Shown: positions 1 through 8,463 of the stretch, piece after piece
How the letters are laid out: every line of letters starts with the position of its first letter
Numbering within the stretch: position 1 is the first letter of the stretch
Source of the DNA: Candidatus Omnitrophota bacterium
GTDB taxonomy: Bacteria; Omnitrophota; Gorgyraeia; Gygaellales; Profunditerraquicolaceae
Length of the DNA stretch: 41,455 bases
Assembly (NCBI GenBank): GCA_028687205.1
Contig: JAQUAP010000003.1
Location: 1-41,455, forward strand
Direction: 5' to 3'
Notes under the pieces: generated by a model
Database searches by the model: none
Told to the model about the DNA's origin: nothing
Seen by the model: the letters and a program-made list of their open reading frames with translations, nothing else
Program-made: the position numbers and the translations under genes

Positions 1-266
1 ATATCTTCGGGAAGGTTTCCGTTCAGGGCCAGCTTTAAACGGGAAAGGGCGATCTTTGAGCGGGTAAAAAAATTAGCGACCTGCGCCCTGGCGTGCGCGC
101 CGGCATCGGTCCTGCCCGAAGCGATTTATTTTATTTTTTCCTGGAGGATCCTCCGGAGGGTTTTTTCGATTACCGCCTGAATTGTCTTGGCGCGGCCTTT
201 GTTCTGGACCTGCCAGCCCGCGTAATTTGTTCCGTCGTATTCTATCTCGAGCCTGAGATTACGCAT
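1..266 (-). pseudogene. truA: TruA (tRNA pseudouridine synthase A) N-terminal part, interrupted by in-frame TAA
   Basis: The minus strand from the ATG at 266 reads MRNLRLEIEYDGTNYAGWQ, the typical TruA start, and continues to EKIK. A TAA at 126-128 (codon 47) follows, then the same frame resumes IASGRTDAGAHARAQVANFF. GRTDAG holds the catalytic Asp of the family, which makes pseudouridine at tRNA positions 38-40. Homologues usually have a Leu-like residue at the stop position, so TTA to TAA is the simplest change. The gene runs off the left edge. It overlaps the 3' end of asd by 25 bp, so it is the last visible gene of the operon. It is either a true nonsense mutation or a single-base sequence error. 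Recoding is unlikely because TAA is used as a normal stop elsewhere in the window. Confidence 0.85.
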
Positions 267-1276
267 TCGGCGATCTGAACGGCATTGGTAGCTGCGCCTT
301 TACGCAGGTTATCCGCCACTACCCACAGCCATAAGCCATTTTTCACGAAAGCGTCTTTACGGATACGGCCGACAAAAATCTCATCCCTGCCCTCCGCGTC
401 TTTAGGCATGGGGTAAAGGTTATTTTTCGGCTCATCCATTAAAATCACGCCCGGCGCTTTTGCAAGGATGGCTTTGACCTGAGCGGCTGAAACAGAACGC
501 ACAGTCTCAATATAAACCGATTCGGAATGCCCGGTCCGTACCGGCACCCTCACGGTAGTCGCCGAAATCTTGATCTTCGGCGCGTGCATAATCTTGTGGG
601 TCTCTTTAACCAACTTCCACTCTTCGTTAGTATAATCGCCTTCAACAAAGGAGCCGATGTGCGGAAAAACATTGTACGCCAGCTGCTGCGGCATGTATTT
701 GTGGCTGGCATTTACCTGTAAATTACCAAACCCGCCTTGCGCGATCAAGACATTCTCTTCTTTTAACTGCTCAACCGCTGCTTTACCCGCGCCGCTGGAA
801 GCCTGTAAAGTAGTGACAATGATTCTTTTTATCCCGGCTTTTTTATGGATCGGGTTTAAAGCGACGACCATCTGTATAGTGGAACAATTAGGGTTAGAGA
901 TTATCCCTTGATGTTTTTTAACGTCGGCGGCATTGACCTCAGGGACGACTAACGGTACTTTCGGGTCCATGCGGAAATCCGCGCCGTTATCAATGACTAC
1001 CGCGCCTCTTTTTACCGCCTCAGGCGCGTAAGTAACCGCAGCGCCTTTCTCTCCTTCGGTTCCGGCGAATAAAGCAATATCTATGCCATCAAATCCTTCG
1101 GGGCTGATGGGTTTTACCGGATAGCTTACGCCACCTACCTCTATATCGCGCCCTGAGCGGGCAAAAACCCGTAATTCCCCAACCGGAAAATTGCGCTGTT
1201 TTAAGACGCGCAGCATCTCAATCCCGACTGCGCCCACGCCTATGACTGCTACATTATATTTTGATTTTTTCAGCAT
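242..1276 (-). CDS. asd: Aspartate-semialdehyde dehydrogenase
   Basis: The protein (344 aa) converts aspartyl phosphate to aspartate semialdehyde with NADPH in lysine, threonine, methionine and diaminopimelate synthesis. An N-terminal Rossmann motif (VIGVGAVGIE, residues 11-20) is followed by the active-site segment SNPNCST with Cys131. RTGH (247-250) carries the substrate-binding Arg and the catalytic His. Length fits the family. The ATG at 1276 overlaps the leuB stop by 1 bp, indicating translational coupling, and the 3' end overlaps truA. Confidence 0.95.
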   Translation of the reverse strand: MLKKSKYNVAVIGVGAVGIEMLRVLKQRNFPVGELRVFARSGRDIEVGGVSYPVKPISPEGFDGIDIALFAGTEGEKGAAVTYAPEAVKRGAVVIDNGADFRMDPKVPLVVPEVNAADVKKHQGIISNPNCSTIQMVVALNPIHKKAGIKRIIVTTLQASSGAGKAAVEQLKEENVLIAQGGFGNLQVNASHKYMPQQLAYNVFPHIGSFVEGDYTNEEWKLVKETHKIMHAPKIKISATTVRVPVRTGHSESVYIETVRSVSAAQVKAILAKAPGVILMDEPKNNLYPMPKDAEGRDEIFVGRIRKDAFVKNGLWLWVVADNLRKGAATNAVQIAECVISGSR

Positions 1277-2325
1277 TAAAGATTCTCCACTACTAAATCC
1301 CCTACTTGCGCGGTGGAATAACCCATTTTACCCGCGGCCAGGGATTTTAATTTTTTATTGGCGACTTTGATTACCGCCTGCTCAACTGCCTTACCTGCCT
1401 TCTCCTCGCCTAAATTCTCCAACATCATCCCTGCGGCGCAAATCGCAGCCAGCGGGTTGATTACATTCTTACCTGTATATTTAGGCGCGCTTCCGCCGAT
1501 CGGCTCAAACATGGATACGCCCTGCGGGTTAATATTGCCTCCGGCAGCAATACCCATACCGCCCTGGATCATCGCGCCTAAATCCGTAATAATATCCCCG
1601 AACATATTGTCCGTGACAATCACGTCAAACCACTCCGGATTTTTTACAAACCACATGGTTGTCGCGTCCACATGCGCGTAATCTGTGGTAATATCCGGGT
1701 AATCTTTGGCCACTGCATTAAACGTCCTCTCCCAAAGATCCCAGGCATAAGTTAAAACATTGGTCTTGCCGCAGAGAGTGAGTTTTTTCTTCTTGTTGCG
1801 CTTACGGCAATACTCAAAAGCGTAGCGGATACAGCGCTCTACCCCTTTACGCGTATTATAAGAGATTTGTATCGCTACTTCATCCTCGGTGCCTTTAGCT
1901 TTGAATTCACCCATACCTTTATACAGGCCTTCGGAATTTTCGCGCACGACTACGAAATCAATATCCTCCGGTTTTTTGTCTTTTAAAGGGCAAAAAGCGG
2001 AGCTATAGAGTTTAACCGGCCTTAAGTTTATATACTGGTCTAAAGCAAACCTTAGCTTTAGCAAGACCCCTGTTTCAATAATGCCCGGCTTGACCTCCGG
2101 GTCGCCGACTGCGCCAAGGTAAATCGCGGAATATTTTTTTAACTCCTCGACATCCTTATCTTCCACCAACTTCCCGGTCGCCAGGTACCTGCGGCCGCTA
2201 AAATCAAATTCTTTGGCCTCATATTGGAATTTGAATTTTTTTCCGGCTGCCGAAAGGCACTTTAGCCCTTCACGCACCACTTCCGGGCCAGTTCCGTCGC
2301 CGGGGATAACCGCTATTTTATACAT
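1276..2325 (-). CDS. leuB: 3-isopropylmalate dehydrogenase (isocitrate/isopropylmalate family)
   Basis: The protein (349 aa) is an NAD-dependent beta-decarboxylating dehydrogenase. It begins MYKIAVIPGDGTGPEVV and carries the metal-binding segment TDNMFGDIITDLGAMIQGG and the nucleotide-binding end EPIGGSAPKYTGKN. It sits directly after leuC and leuD and overlaps leuD by 8 bp, so leucine synthesis is the best role. The family also includes homoisocitrate, isocitrate and tartrate dehydrogenases. No leuA is in the window, so substrate is inferred from the LeuCD partnership. Confidence 0.88.
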   Translation of the reverse strand: MYKIAVIPGDGTGPEVVREGLKCLSAAGKKFKFQYEAKEFDFSGRRYLATGKLVEDKDVEELKKYSAIYLGAVGDPEVKPGIIETGVLLKLRFALDQYINLRPVKLYSSAFCPLKDKKPEDIDFVVVRENSEGLYKGMGEFKAKGTEDEVAIQISYNTRKGVERCIRYAFEYCRKRNKKKKLTLCGKTNVLTYAWDLWERTFNAVAKDYPDITTDYAHVDATTMWFVKNPEWFDVIVTDNMFGDIITDLGAMIQGGMGIAAGGNINPQGVSMFEPIGGSAPKYTGKNVINPLAAICAAGMMLENLGEEKAGKAVEQAVIKVANKKLKSLAAGKMGYSTAQVGDLVVENL

Positions 2326-2815
2326 TTCTGCGTTCCTTTGCTTTAATATAGTTCATCAACCCGCCCTTTTCCACCAGCTCCTGTAAAAATTCAGGGAAGC
2401 CCTGGGTCTTATAAGTAGTGTTCTGGGCCAGGTTTTTTATTATACCACTGCCCAAGTCTATTTCAATCAAATCCCCTTCCTTTATCTTATCCACAGCATC
2501 CGATTCTAAAAACGGTAATCCTATATTGATGGCGTTGCGGAAGAAAATCGCGGCAAAGCTTTTGGCAATCACCGCCGAAATCCCGCTCCCCTTAATCGCT
2601 ACCGGCGCGTGCTCGCGGCTTGAACCGCACCCGAAATTATTTCCGGCTACGATTATATCGCCTGCGCCAACAGTCTTGACAAAATTTGGGGCAATGCTTT
2701 CCATGCAATGGCTACCCAATTCCTTGGGGTCGGTAGAAACCAGGTATTTAGCCGCGATAATATCGTCGGTGTTTATGTCATCGCCGAATTTATGGACCTT
2801 ACCTTTGATAATCAT
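2318..2815 (-). CDS. leuD: 3-isopropylmalate dehydratase small subunit
   Basis: This 165-aa swivel-domain subunit has the family motif GNNFGCGSSREHAP, whose Ser/Arg contact the substrate. It pairs with the large subunit just upstream to isomerise 2- to 3-isopropylmalate. It is of the short LeuD type found with about 420-aa LeuC proteins. The 86-bp gap to leuC is unusual for this tight operon and is filled by a 75-bp palindromic repeat (2829-2903). Confidence 0.92.
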   Translation of the reverse strand: MIIKGKVHKFGDDINTDDIIAAKYLVSTDPKELGSHCMESIAPNFVKTVGAGDIIVAGNNFGCGSSREHAPVAIKGSGISAVIAKSFAAIFFRNAINIGLPFLESDAVDKIKEGDLIEIDLGSGIIKNLAQNTTYKTQGFPEFLQELVEKGGLMNYIKAKERRNV

Positions 2816-2828
2816 CTTTCCTTTACTT

Positions 2829-2903
2829 AGGGACGGTTCTCAAGACCAAGCTAAAGCGTCCCCTGTTTGGGGACAGTTCCCTCACGAGTTGAGAACCGTC
2901 CCT
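2829..2903. repeat. Palindromic REP-like repeat, copy A (75 bp)
   Basis: The perfect 15-bp ends AGGGACGGTTCTCAA and TTGAGAACCGTCCCT enclose an inner GTCCCC/GGGGAC palindrome. A second copy of the same 75-bp length is at 20655-20729 and a mini-copy at 39334-39365. The layout is that of REP elements or MITEs moved by an IS200-like/RAYT transposase supplied elsewhere; that mechanism is inferred. The left-hand gene context is intact (leuC-leuD), so it sits inside an operon and would form a hairpin in the mRNA. Confidence 0.9.
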
Positions 2904-4161
2904 ATTTTATTTCCTTTGGGTGCGTAATCCTGCCGGTAATCGCCGAAGCCGCGGCTACCGCGGGATTAGACAAATAGACAAAGCTCTTGACACTGCCCAT
3001 TCTTCCGATAAAATTCCTGTTGGTAGTAGCTAAGGCAACCTCTCCTTCGGTCAGGATACCCATATGCCCGCCTAAACAGGGGCCGCAGGTAGGCGTAGAA
3101 AATATTCCGCCTGCCTTAACGAATATTTCCGCCAGCCCCTCTTTTACCGCTGCTAAATAAATCTTCTGCGTCGCCGGGATGACGATTAATTTTAATCCGT
3201 ACTTGATTTTTTTGCCTTTAAGGATTTTTGCGCTCGCCCGTAAATCCGAAATCCTGCCGTTAGTGCAGGAACCGATAACCACCTGGTCTAATTTAACGTC
3301 TTTTAAGCTGCTCACCGGCTTAACATTGCTCGGTAAGTGCGGACAGGCTACCTGCGGCTCTAAGTCCGTTACATCCCATTCATAAATCTTATCATATTTA
3401 GCGTCACTGTCGGATTTATAGAATTTAGGCTTACGCTTAAATTTAGAAACATATTCTTTGGTCGTGGCATCCGGCTCAATTATGCCTGCGCGCGCCCCGG
3501 CCTCAATCGCCATATTGCTCATGGAAAACCTGTCATCCATGCTTAAAGAGCGGATTACCGGCCCGGAAAATTCCATCGCTTTATATAAAGCTCCGTCTAC
3601 TCCGATCTTACCGATGGTAAAAAGAATCAGGTCTTTACCGCCAACCCATTTCTTAAGCTTTCCTTGATAAATAAATTTAACCGAACCCGGGACTTTAAAC
3701 CAGCATTTTCCGTCAATAAAGGCGCGGGCTAAATCTGTCGAGCCTACGCCCGTTGAATACGCGCCTAACGCGCCGTAGGTGCAGGTATGTGAATCCGCGC
3801 CGATCACCAGGTCCCCCGGTAAAACCAGGCCCAACTCGGGCAAAAGCGCATGCTCAATACCCATGCAGCCGACTTCAAAATAATTCTTTATTTTCTGCTC
3901 TCGCGCAAAATCGCTTAAGATCTTGCACTGGTTGGCGCTTCTTAAATCTTTTGCCGGAGCAAAGTGGTCAGGGACAAGGACGATCTTATTCCTGTCAAAG
4001 ACCTGCCTTGTCCCGCTCTTTTTGAATTGCTCGATAGCAAAAGGCGCGGTAATATCATTGCCTAAAGCAAGGTCAATATCCGCCTCGATAAACTCGCCCG
4101 GCCGGATAGCTTTCTTGTCAGTATGCGCCAATAATATTTTTTCTGCGATAGTATAACCCAT
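2902..4161 (-). CDS. leuC: 3-isopropylmalate dehydratase large subunit
   Basis: The protein (419 aa) belongs to the aconitase superfamily. Cysteines for the 4Fe-4S cluster lie in VIGSCTNGR and in TCGPCLGG, and HTCTYGA is an active-site segment. It is shorter than the proteobacterial LeuC and matches the LeuC/homoaconitase-type form common in archaea and many bacterial phyla. It works with leuD. The last codons run GAA ATA AAA TAG, and the TAG is shared with the edge of a palindromic repeat, so the element may have defined the present stop. Confidence 0.93.
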   Translation of the reverse strand: MGYTIAEKILLAHTDKKAIRPGEFIEADIDLALGNDITAPFAIEQFKKSGTRQVFDRNKIVLVPDHFAPAKDLRSANQCKILSDFAREQKIKNYFEVGCMGIEHALLPELGLVLPGDLVIGADSHTCTYGALGAYSTGVGSTDLARAFIDGKCWFKVPGSVKFIYQGKLKKWVGGKDLILFTIGKIGVDGALYKAMEFSGPVIRSLSMDDRFSMSNMAIEAGARAGIIEPDATTKEYVSKFKRKPKFYKSDSDAKYDKIYEWDVTDLEPQVACPHLPSNVKPVSSLKDVKLDQVVIGSCTNGRISDLRASAKILKGKKIKYGLKLIVIPATQKIYLAAVKEGLAEIFVKAGGIFSTPTCGPCLGGHMGILTEGEVALATTNRNFIGRMGSVKSFVYLSNPAVAAASAITGRITHPKEIK

Positions 4162-4181
4162 TCTGAGCTTTCTTGAGGCGG

Positions 4182-5429
4182 TTAGCCTGTGAACTTCTTG
4201 ACGATGAGGGAGGCGTTATGCCCGCCAAAACCTAAAGAATTGGACATGCACACCTTGACATCGGCCTTGCGGGAGACATTGGGAACATAATCCAGGTCGC
4301 ATTCAGGATCAGGATGTTCGTAGTTTATCGTAGGATGTACTACACCATCTTTTATCGTCAGGCAGCAGGCCACAAATTCTATCCCGCCGGCAGCTCCCAG
4401 GGCATGGCCGGTCATGGATTTGGTTGAAGAGACCATGACTTTTTTGGCGTGGCTGCCAAAAGCCATTTTCATAGAGAGCGTCTCAATTTTATCGTTCAGC
4501 TTGGTTGAGGTGCCGTGCGCGTTAATATAATCCACCTGTTCGGGATTAAGCTTGGCATCGGCTAAAGCTGCCTTCATTGCCCGGCCTGCTCCTTCACCCG
4601 CGGGATCCGGCGCGGTTATATGATACGCATCGCAGGTCATCCCGAACCCGACAATCTCGGCAATAATCGGCGCATTCCTTTTTTGGGCGTGTTCTAAACT
4701 CTCTAACACTACTAAACCGCATCCCTCGGCGATGACAAACCCGTCGCGTTCCTTATCAAACGGGCGGGATGCCTTTTGGGGTTCATTATTATGCTTGGAA
4801 AGCGCCTTTAAAGCGCAGAACCCGCCTACTGCCGTAGCCACAAGGCAGCTTTCCGTGCCGCCGGAAATCATTATATCCGCGTCCCCGCGTTCAATAATCC
4901 TATAGGCGTCTCCGATAGCGTGCGACCCCGAAGCGCAAGCGGTAGCAATGCAGGAATTAGGGCCCTTTAAGTCAAAGATAATCCCCACATAGCCGCTGGC
5001 TTCGTTGACAATGAGCATGGGGATAAGGAAAGGGGACATGCGCGAAGGCCCCTTATTAAGAAAAATATTGTGTTCCTTCTCTATCGTATATAAGCTGCCT
5101 ATGCCGGAGCCGATCAATACGCCGATTCTTTCCCTATTCTCTTTTGCTAAATCTAAACCTGAAGAAGTTATGGCCTGTCTGGCTGAAGCAATGGCATATT
5201 GCACGAATTTATCCGTGCGCTTGATATCCTTGAATTCTATTCCGTAGTTCTTAGGGTCAAAACCCTTGACCTCCCCGGCAACGCGCGAATCAAAATTAGT
5301 AGCATCAAAACTGGTTATCGGGCCTACGCCATTCTTACCCTCCTTTAAGGCTTGCCAAAAGGCTGGAATGTCGTTGCCCACCGGAGAAATCACCCCTAAA
5401 CCCGTAACTACTACGCGATTATCTTTCAT
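4182..5429 (-). CDS. fabF: 3-oxoacyl-ACP synthase II (KAS II)
   Basis: The protein (415 aa) is the condensing enzyme that elongates acyl-ACP with malonyl-ACP. It has a complete catalytic set: Cys165 in ATACASG, His305 in NAHGTST, Lys337 and His342 in STKSMTGHALGAAGG. It closes the core fatty-acid gene group plsX-fabH-fabD-fabG-acpP-fabF. The 140-bp space upstream holds a terminator-like hairpin, so its level is probably lower than that of ACP. Confidence 0.95.
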   Translation of the reverse strand: MKDNRVVVTGLGVISPVGNDIPAFWQALKEGKNGVGPITSFDATNFDSRVAGEVKGFDPKNYGIEFKDIKRTDKFVQYAIASARQAITSSGLDLAKENRERIGVLIGSGIGSLYTIEKEHNIFLNKGPSRMSPFLIPMLIVNEASGYVGIIFDLKGPNSCIATACASGSHAIGDAYRIIERGDADIMISGGTESCLVATAVGGFCALKALSKHNNEPQKASRPFDKERDGFVIAEGCGLVVLESLEHAQKRNAPIIAEIVGFGMTCDAYHITAPDPAGEGAGRAMKAALADAKLNPEQVDYINAHGTSTKLNDKIETLSMKMAFGSHAKKVMVSSTKSMTGHALGAAGGIEFVACCLTIKDGVVHPTINYEHPDPECDLDYVPNVSRKADVKVCMSNSLGFGGHNASLIVKKFTG

Positions 5430-5472
5430 AGATTAATATTATATTGGAAATTCCCGCCTGCGTTATTACTTC

Positions 5473-5486
5473 GGCGGGATCCCGCC
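5473..5486. repeat. 14-bp perfect palindrome in the acpP-fabF gap
   Basis: GGCGGGATCCCGCC reads the same on both strands. Related CCCGCC/GGCGGG words occur around it at about 5453-5460 and 5503-5508. It may be a small mobile palindrome or part of the fabF leader structure. Not a recognised operator. Confidence 0.6.
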
Positions 5487-5514
5487 TATTTTCGGAGAGC
5501 CTGGCGGGAAAAAC

Positions 5515-5544
5515 TTACCCCGCCAAACAAAAATAGCGGGGTAA
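5515..5544 (-). terminator. Attenuator/terminator after acpP
   Basis: On the minus strand TTACCCCGC and GCGGGGTAA form a 9-bp stem around a 12-nt loop, and a T5 run starts one base later. It lies between acpP and fabF within the same gene series. Partial termination here would let acyl carrier protein exceed the enzymes, a common arrangement in fatty-acid operons. Confidence 0.75.
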
Positions 5545-5569
5545 TTTACTAAAATTATCTATATAAATA

Positions 5570-5809
5570 TTATTTGTTAGCGCTTTTTTCTTCAATATAC
5601 TTCATGGCATCGCCGACAGTGGCTATCTTCTCAGCATCCTCATCGGGTATCTCAATGCCGAATTCTTCTTCTAATGCCATAACCAACTCTACGGTATCCA
5701 AAGAATCCGCGCCCAGATCATCGACGAAGGATGCCTCGGGAGTGACCTCTTCGGGCTTTACCCCTAACTGTTCTGCGATTATAGACTTAACCTTTTCTTG
5801 AACTGCCAT
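5570..5809 (-). CDS. acpP: Acyl carrier protein
   Basis: This 79-aa acidic protein carries the phosphopantetheine attachment site DLGADSLDTVEL, with Ser36 modified. Growing fatty acyl chains are tethered here. It lies between fabG and fabF in the housekeeping FAS cluster. It is distinct from the second ACP at 16373-16621, which is more divergent (GMDSMMALEI). Confidence 0.97.
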   Translation of the reverse strand: MAVQEKVKSIIAEQLGVKPEEVTPEASFVDDLGADSLDTVELVMALEEEFGIEIPDEDAEKIATVGDAMKYIEEKSANK

Positions 5810-5838
5810 TCTTGGTTCCTCCTTGTTAGAATACTTAC

Positions 5839-6579
5839 CTACATAACCATGCCGCCGTCAACAGTAATTACCTGCCCGGTGATGTAACTTGCTTCGTCGC
5901 TCGCCAGGAATAAACAGACGTTTGCCACATCCTGGGGCGTACCTAATTTAGCCAATGGTATTGCTTCCATCATCTTAGCTTTTACGGCTTCGGGAAGCGA
6001 GGCTGTCATTTCGGTCTGGATGAATCCGGGAGCTACTGCATTGGCATTAACATTGCGGCTTGCCAATTCTTTAGCTACGGTCTTTGTAAGAGCGATGATC
6101 CCCGCTTTCGAGGCGGCGTAATTGGCCTGCCCCGCGTTTCCCATCAGGCCGATAATGGAAGCGATACTGATAATCCTGCCGCTTCTCTGCTTGATCATCG
6201 GCCGGCAAGCCGCTTTGATGCAGTTAAACGTGCCTTTAAGGTTCACGTTGATTACCGCATCCCAGTCGGGTTGGGACATTCTTAAGATAAGATTGTCCTT
6301 GGTAATCCCAGCGTTGTTAACTAATATATCAACCTTTCCGAATTTGTCAAGAATTTTGTTCATTCCTTCTTCTACTTTGGCGTAATCCGTGACATCCATC
6401 TCCAAAGCCAGGGCCTTCCTGCCCAATACCTCTATATCCGCGCAGGTTTTTTGGGCTACTTCCAGGTTGACATCTGCCACTACGATATCCGCGCCTTCCC
6501 TGGCAAAGGTCATGGCGATCGTCTGGCCTATGCCCCTTGCTGCGCCGGTAACCAAAGCTACCTTATCTTTAAGCTTCAT
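5839..6579 (-). CDS. fabG: 3-oxoacyl-ACP reductase
   Basis: The protein (246 aa) is an NADPH-dependent SDR enzyme that reduces the 3-oxoacyl-ACP made by FabF/FabH. Cofactor motif TGAARGIG (11-18), NNAG (88-91), and the catalytic Ser141, Tyr154 and Lys158 (YAASK) are visible. It starts 9 bp after fabD. Confidence 0.95.
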   Translation of the reverse strand: MKLKDKVALVTGAARGIGQTIAMTFAREGADIVVADVNLEVAQKTCADIEVLGRKALALEMDVTDYAKVEEGMNKILDKFGKVDILVNNAGITKDNLILRMSQPDWDAVINVNLKGTFNCIKAACRPMIKQRSGRIISIASIIGLMGNAGQANYAASKAGIIALTKTVAKELASRNVNANAVAPGFIQTEMTASLPEAVKAKMMEAIPLAKLGTPQDVANVCLFLASDEASYITGQVITVDGGMVM

Positions 6580-6588
6580 TTCTCCTCC

Positions 6589-7491
6589 CTACACACGCTC
6601 AAGGTCTGTTTTCTTCTCTATATTCACTACCTGTGCTGCCGGGTCAATCTTACGCATAAGGCCTTTCAGGACTTTACCCGGGCCGAATTCGTAAAACTGC
6701 GTAATTCCTTTTGCCAGGATAAAACGCATCGCATCTTCCCATTTTACCGCAGAACGCACCTGCTGAACCAGATTTTCCCGAATCTGTTCGGGTCTATCCT
6801 GGGGTAAAGCCGTATAATTGCTGATTACCGGCACAGCAGGCGCTAAGATATTGGTTTTATCCAGCGCTTGCTTAAGCCCCTGCGCTGCTTCGGCCATAAG
6901 CGAGGAATGGAACGCACCGCTTACTTCGAGGGGGATTACCCTTTTGGCGCCGGCCGCATCGCACAAGGCAATGGCTTTATCTATCGCTTCGCTTTTACCG
7001 CTAATCACAATCTGCCCCGGGCAATTTAAATTAGCGATCTCGGCAGAGCTCGCAGCGCAAATCTCTTTGACTTTATCAACCGTTAAATCTATGACAGCAG
7101 CCATCTTTCCGGGGTATTTCTTAGCTGCCGCATCCATCAGCTCGCCCCTTGTTTTGATTAAGCGGATGCCGTCCTCAAAAGTCAGGCTGCCGCTGGCAAT
7201 CAGGGCGCTATACTCGCCTAGGCTTAAACCCGCCATATAGCCGGGAGTAATTTTATTTTTAGCTTTAAAAGCCTCATAAGCAGCAATACTTACGGTAACA
7301 ATCGCCGGTTGGGATATGCGGGTTACCTTCAATTGCTCTTCGGGGCCCGCAAAACAGATTTGCTTCAGGTCAAAATCCAGTAACGCCTGCGCTCGGTCAA
7401 ATATTGCGCGGGACTCCGGAAAACTTGCGTATAAATCTTTTCCCATCCCCACATACTGGCTGCCCTGGCCGCTAAAAAGATAAGCTACCAT
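6589..7491 (-). CDS. fabD: Malonyl-CoA:ACP transacylase
   Basis: The protein (300 aa) loads malonyl groups on ACP. The nucleophile elbow GLSLGEY contains Ser90; the catalytic His195 is in GAFHSSLM; the N-terminus has the usual LFSGQGSQ. The start overlaps the fabH stop by 7 bp, so translation is coupled. Confidence 0.95.
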   Translation of the reverse strand: MVAYLFSGQGSQYVGMGKDLYASFPESRAIFDRAQALLDFDLKQICFAGPEEQLKVTRISQPAIVTVSIAAYEAFKAKNKITPGYMAGLSLGEYSALIASGSLTFEDGIRLIKTRGELMDAAAKKYPGKMAAVIDLTVDKVKEICAASSAEIANLNCPGQIVISGKSEAIDKAIALCDAAGAKRVIPLEVSGAFHSSLMAEAAQGLKQALDKTNILAPAVPVISNYTALPQDRPEQIRENLVQQVRSAVKWEDAMRFILAKGITQFYEFGPGKVLKGLMRKIDPAAQVVNIEKKTDLERV

Positions 7492-8462
7492 TTAATCACA
7501 CAGGCTCCCCAGACCAGGCCCGCGCCGAAAGAATCCAAAAGAACAATGTCTCCCTTTTTAATCCTGCCCTCTTTTACCGCCTCAACTAAAGCCGTAGCCG
7601 TGGAGGCGCTGGACATATTCCCGTACTTCTCTATGTTAAGGAAAATTTTATCTTCAGCTAGGCCCAATCTCTTGCCGACCGCCATAATAATCCGTGAATT
7701 CGCCTGGTGCGGGATGATCAAATCCACATCGGCAAAATCCAGGCCCGCCTCTTTTAAAACCTTCTCTGCCGCGTCAGTCATGGTCTTGACGGCGATCTTA
7801 AACAGTTCATTCCCCTGCATTTTAAGAAAATGCTGGCGGGCGTCTACTGTTTCATGCGATGCCGGCAGGCGGCTCCCTCCGGCAGGAAGATTTAATAGCC
7901 CGGTCTTTGAACCGTCGCAGCCAAGGTAAGTAGAAATTATGCCTCCTGATTTGACCTCTTTTAAGACGCAGGCGCCTGCCCCGTCGCCGAATAAAACACA
8001 GGTATTCCTGTCCTGCCAATCAGTAACCGAAGAAAGCTTTTCCGCGCCGACAACCAGCGCGTTCTTGCAGGTGCCCAGGCCGATAAATTGCTGGGCAATG
8101 GAAAGGGCGTAGACAAACCCGGCGCAGGCAGCGGAGATATCAAAAGCAATGGCATTTTTAGCGGAGAGGGCATTCTGGACAATGGAGGCAACCGAAGGAA
8201 ACTGCATATCGGGAGTGATGCTCGCGATAATAATTAAATCCAGCTCTTCGGGATTTAAATGCGCGTTCACTAATGCCTCCCTGGCTGCTTTTATAGCCAA
8301 ATCCGAAGTAGCTTCGTTAGCGGAAGCGAGCCGGCGTTCTTTTATGCCGGTGCGGGTAGTAATCCATTCATCAGAGGTATCCACTATCTTCTCTAAATCC
8401 GCGTTGGTCAAGACTCTTTGCGGCAGATACTCCCCTACTCCGACTATACCTACTTTACGCAT
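7485..8462 (-). CDS. fabH: 3-oxoacyl-ACP synthase III (KAS III)
   Basis: FabH condenses acetyl-CoA with malonyl-ACP to start chains. From the ATG at 8462 the protein is 325 aa, MRKVGIVGVGEYLP, with Cys113 (SAACAGF), His252 (PHQANSR) and Asn282 (KYGNMSS) as the catalytic triad. A longer frame up to 8552 exists but runs inside plsX and adds 30 residues unlike FabH. The chosen start is 1 bp from the plsX stop and has a CACTCC/GGAGTG Shine-Dalgarno (SD)-like site upstream. Confidence 0.95.
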   Translation of the reverse strand: MRKVGIVGVGEYLPQRVLTNADLEKIVDTSDEWITTRTGIKERRLASANEATSDLAIKAAREALVNAHLNPEELDLIIIASITPDMQFPSVASIVQNALSAKNAIAFDISAACAGFVYALSIAQQFIGLGTCKNALVVGAEKLSSVTDWQDRNTCVLFGDGAGACVLKEVKSGGIISTYLGCDGSKTGLLNLPAGGSRLPASHETVDARQHFLKMQGNELFKIAVKTMTDAAEKVLKEAGLDFADVDLIIPHQANSRIIMAVGKRLGLAEDKIFLNIEKYGNMSSASTATALVEAVKEGRIKKGDIVLLDSFGAGLVWGACVIKW

Positions 8463-8463
8463 A

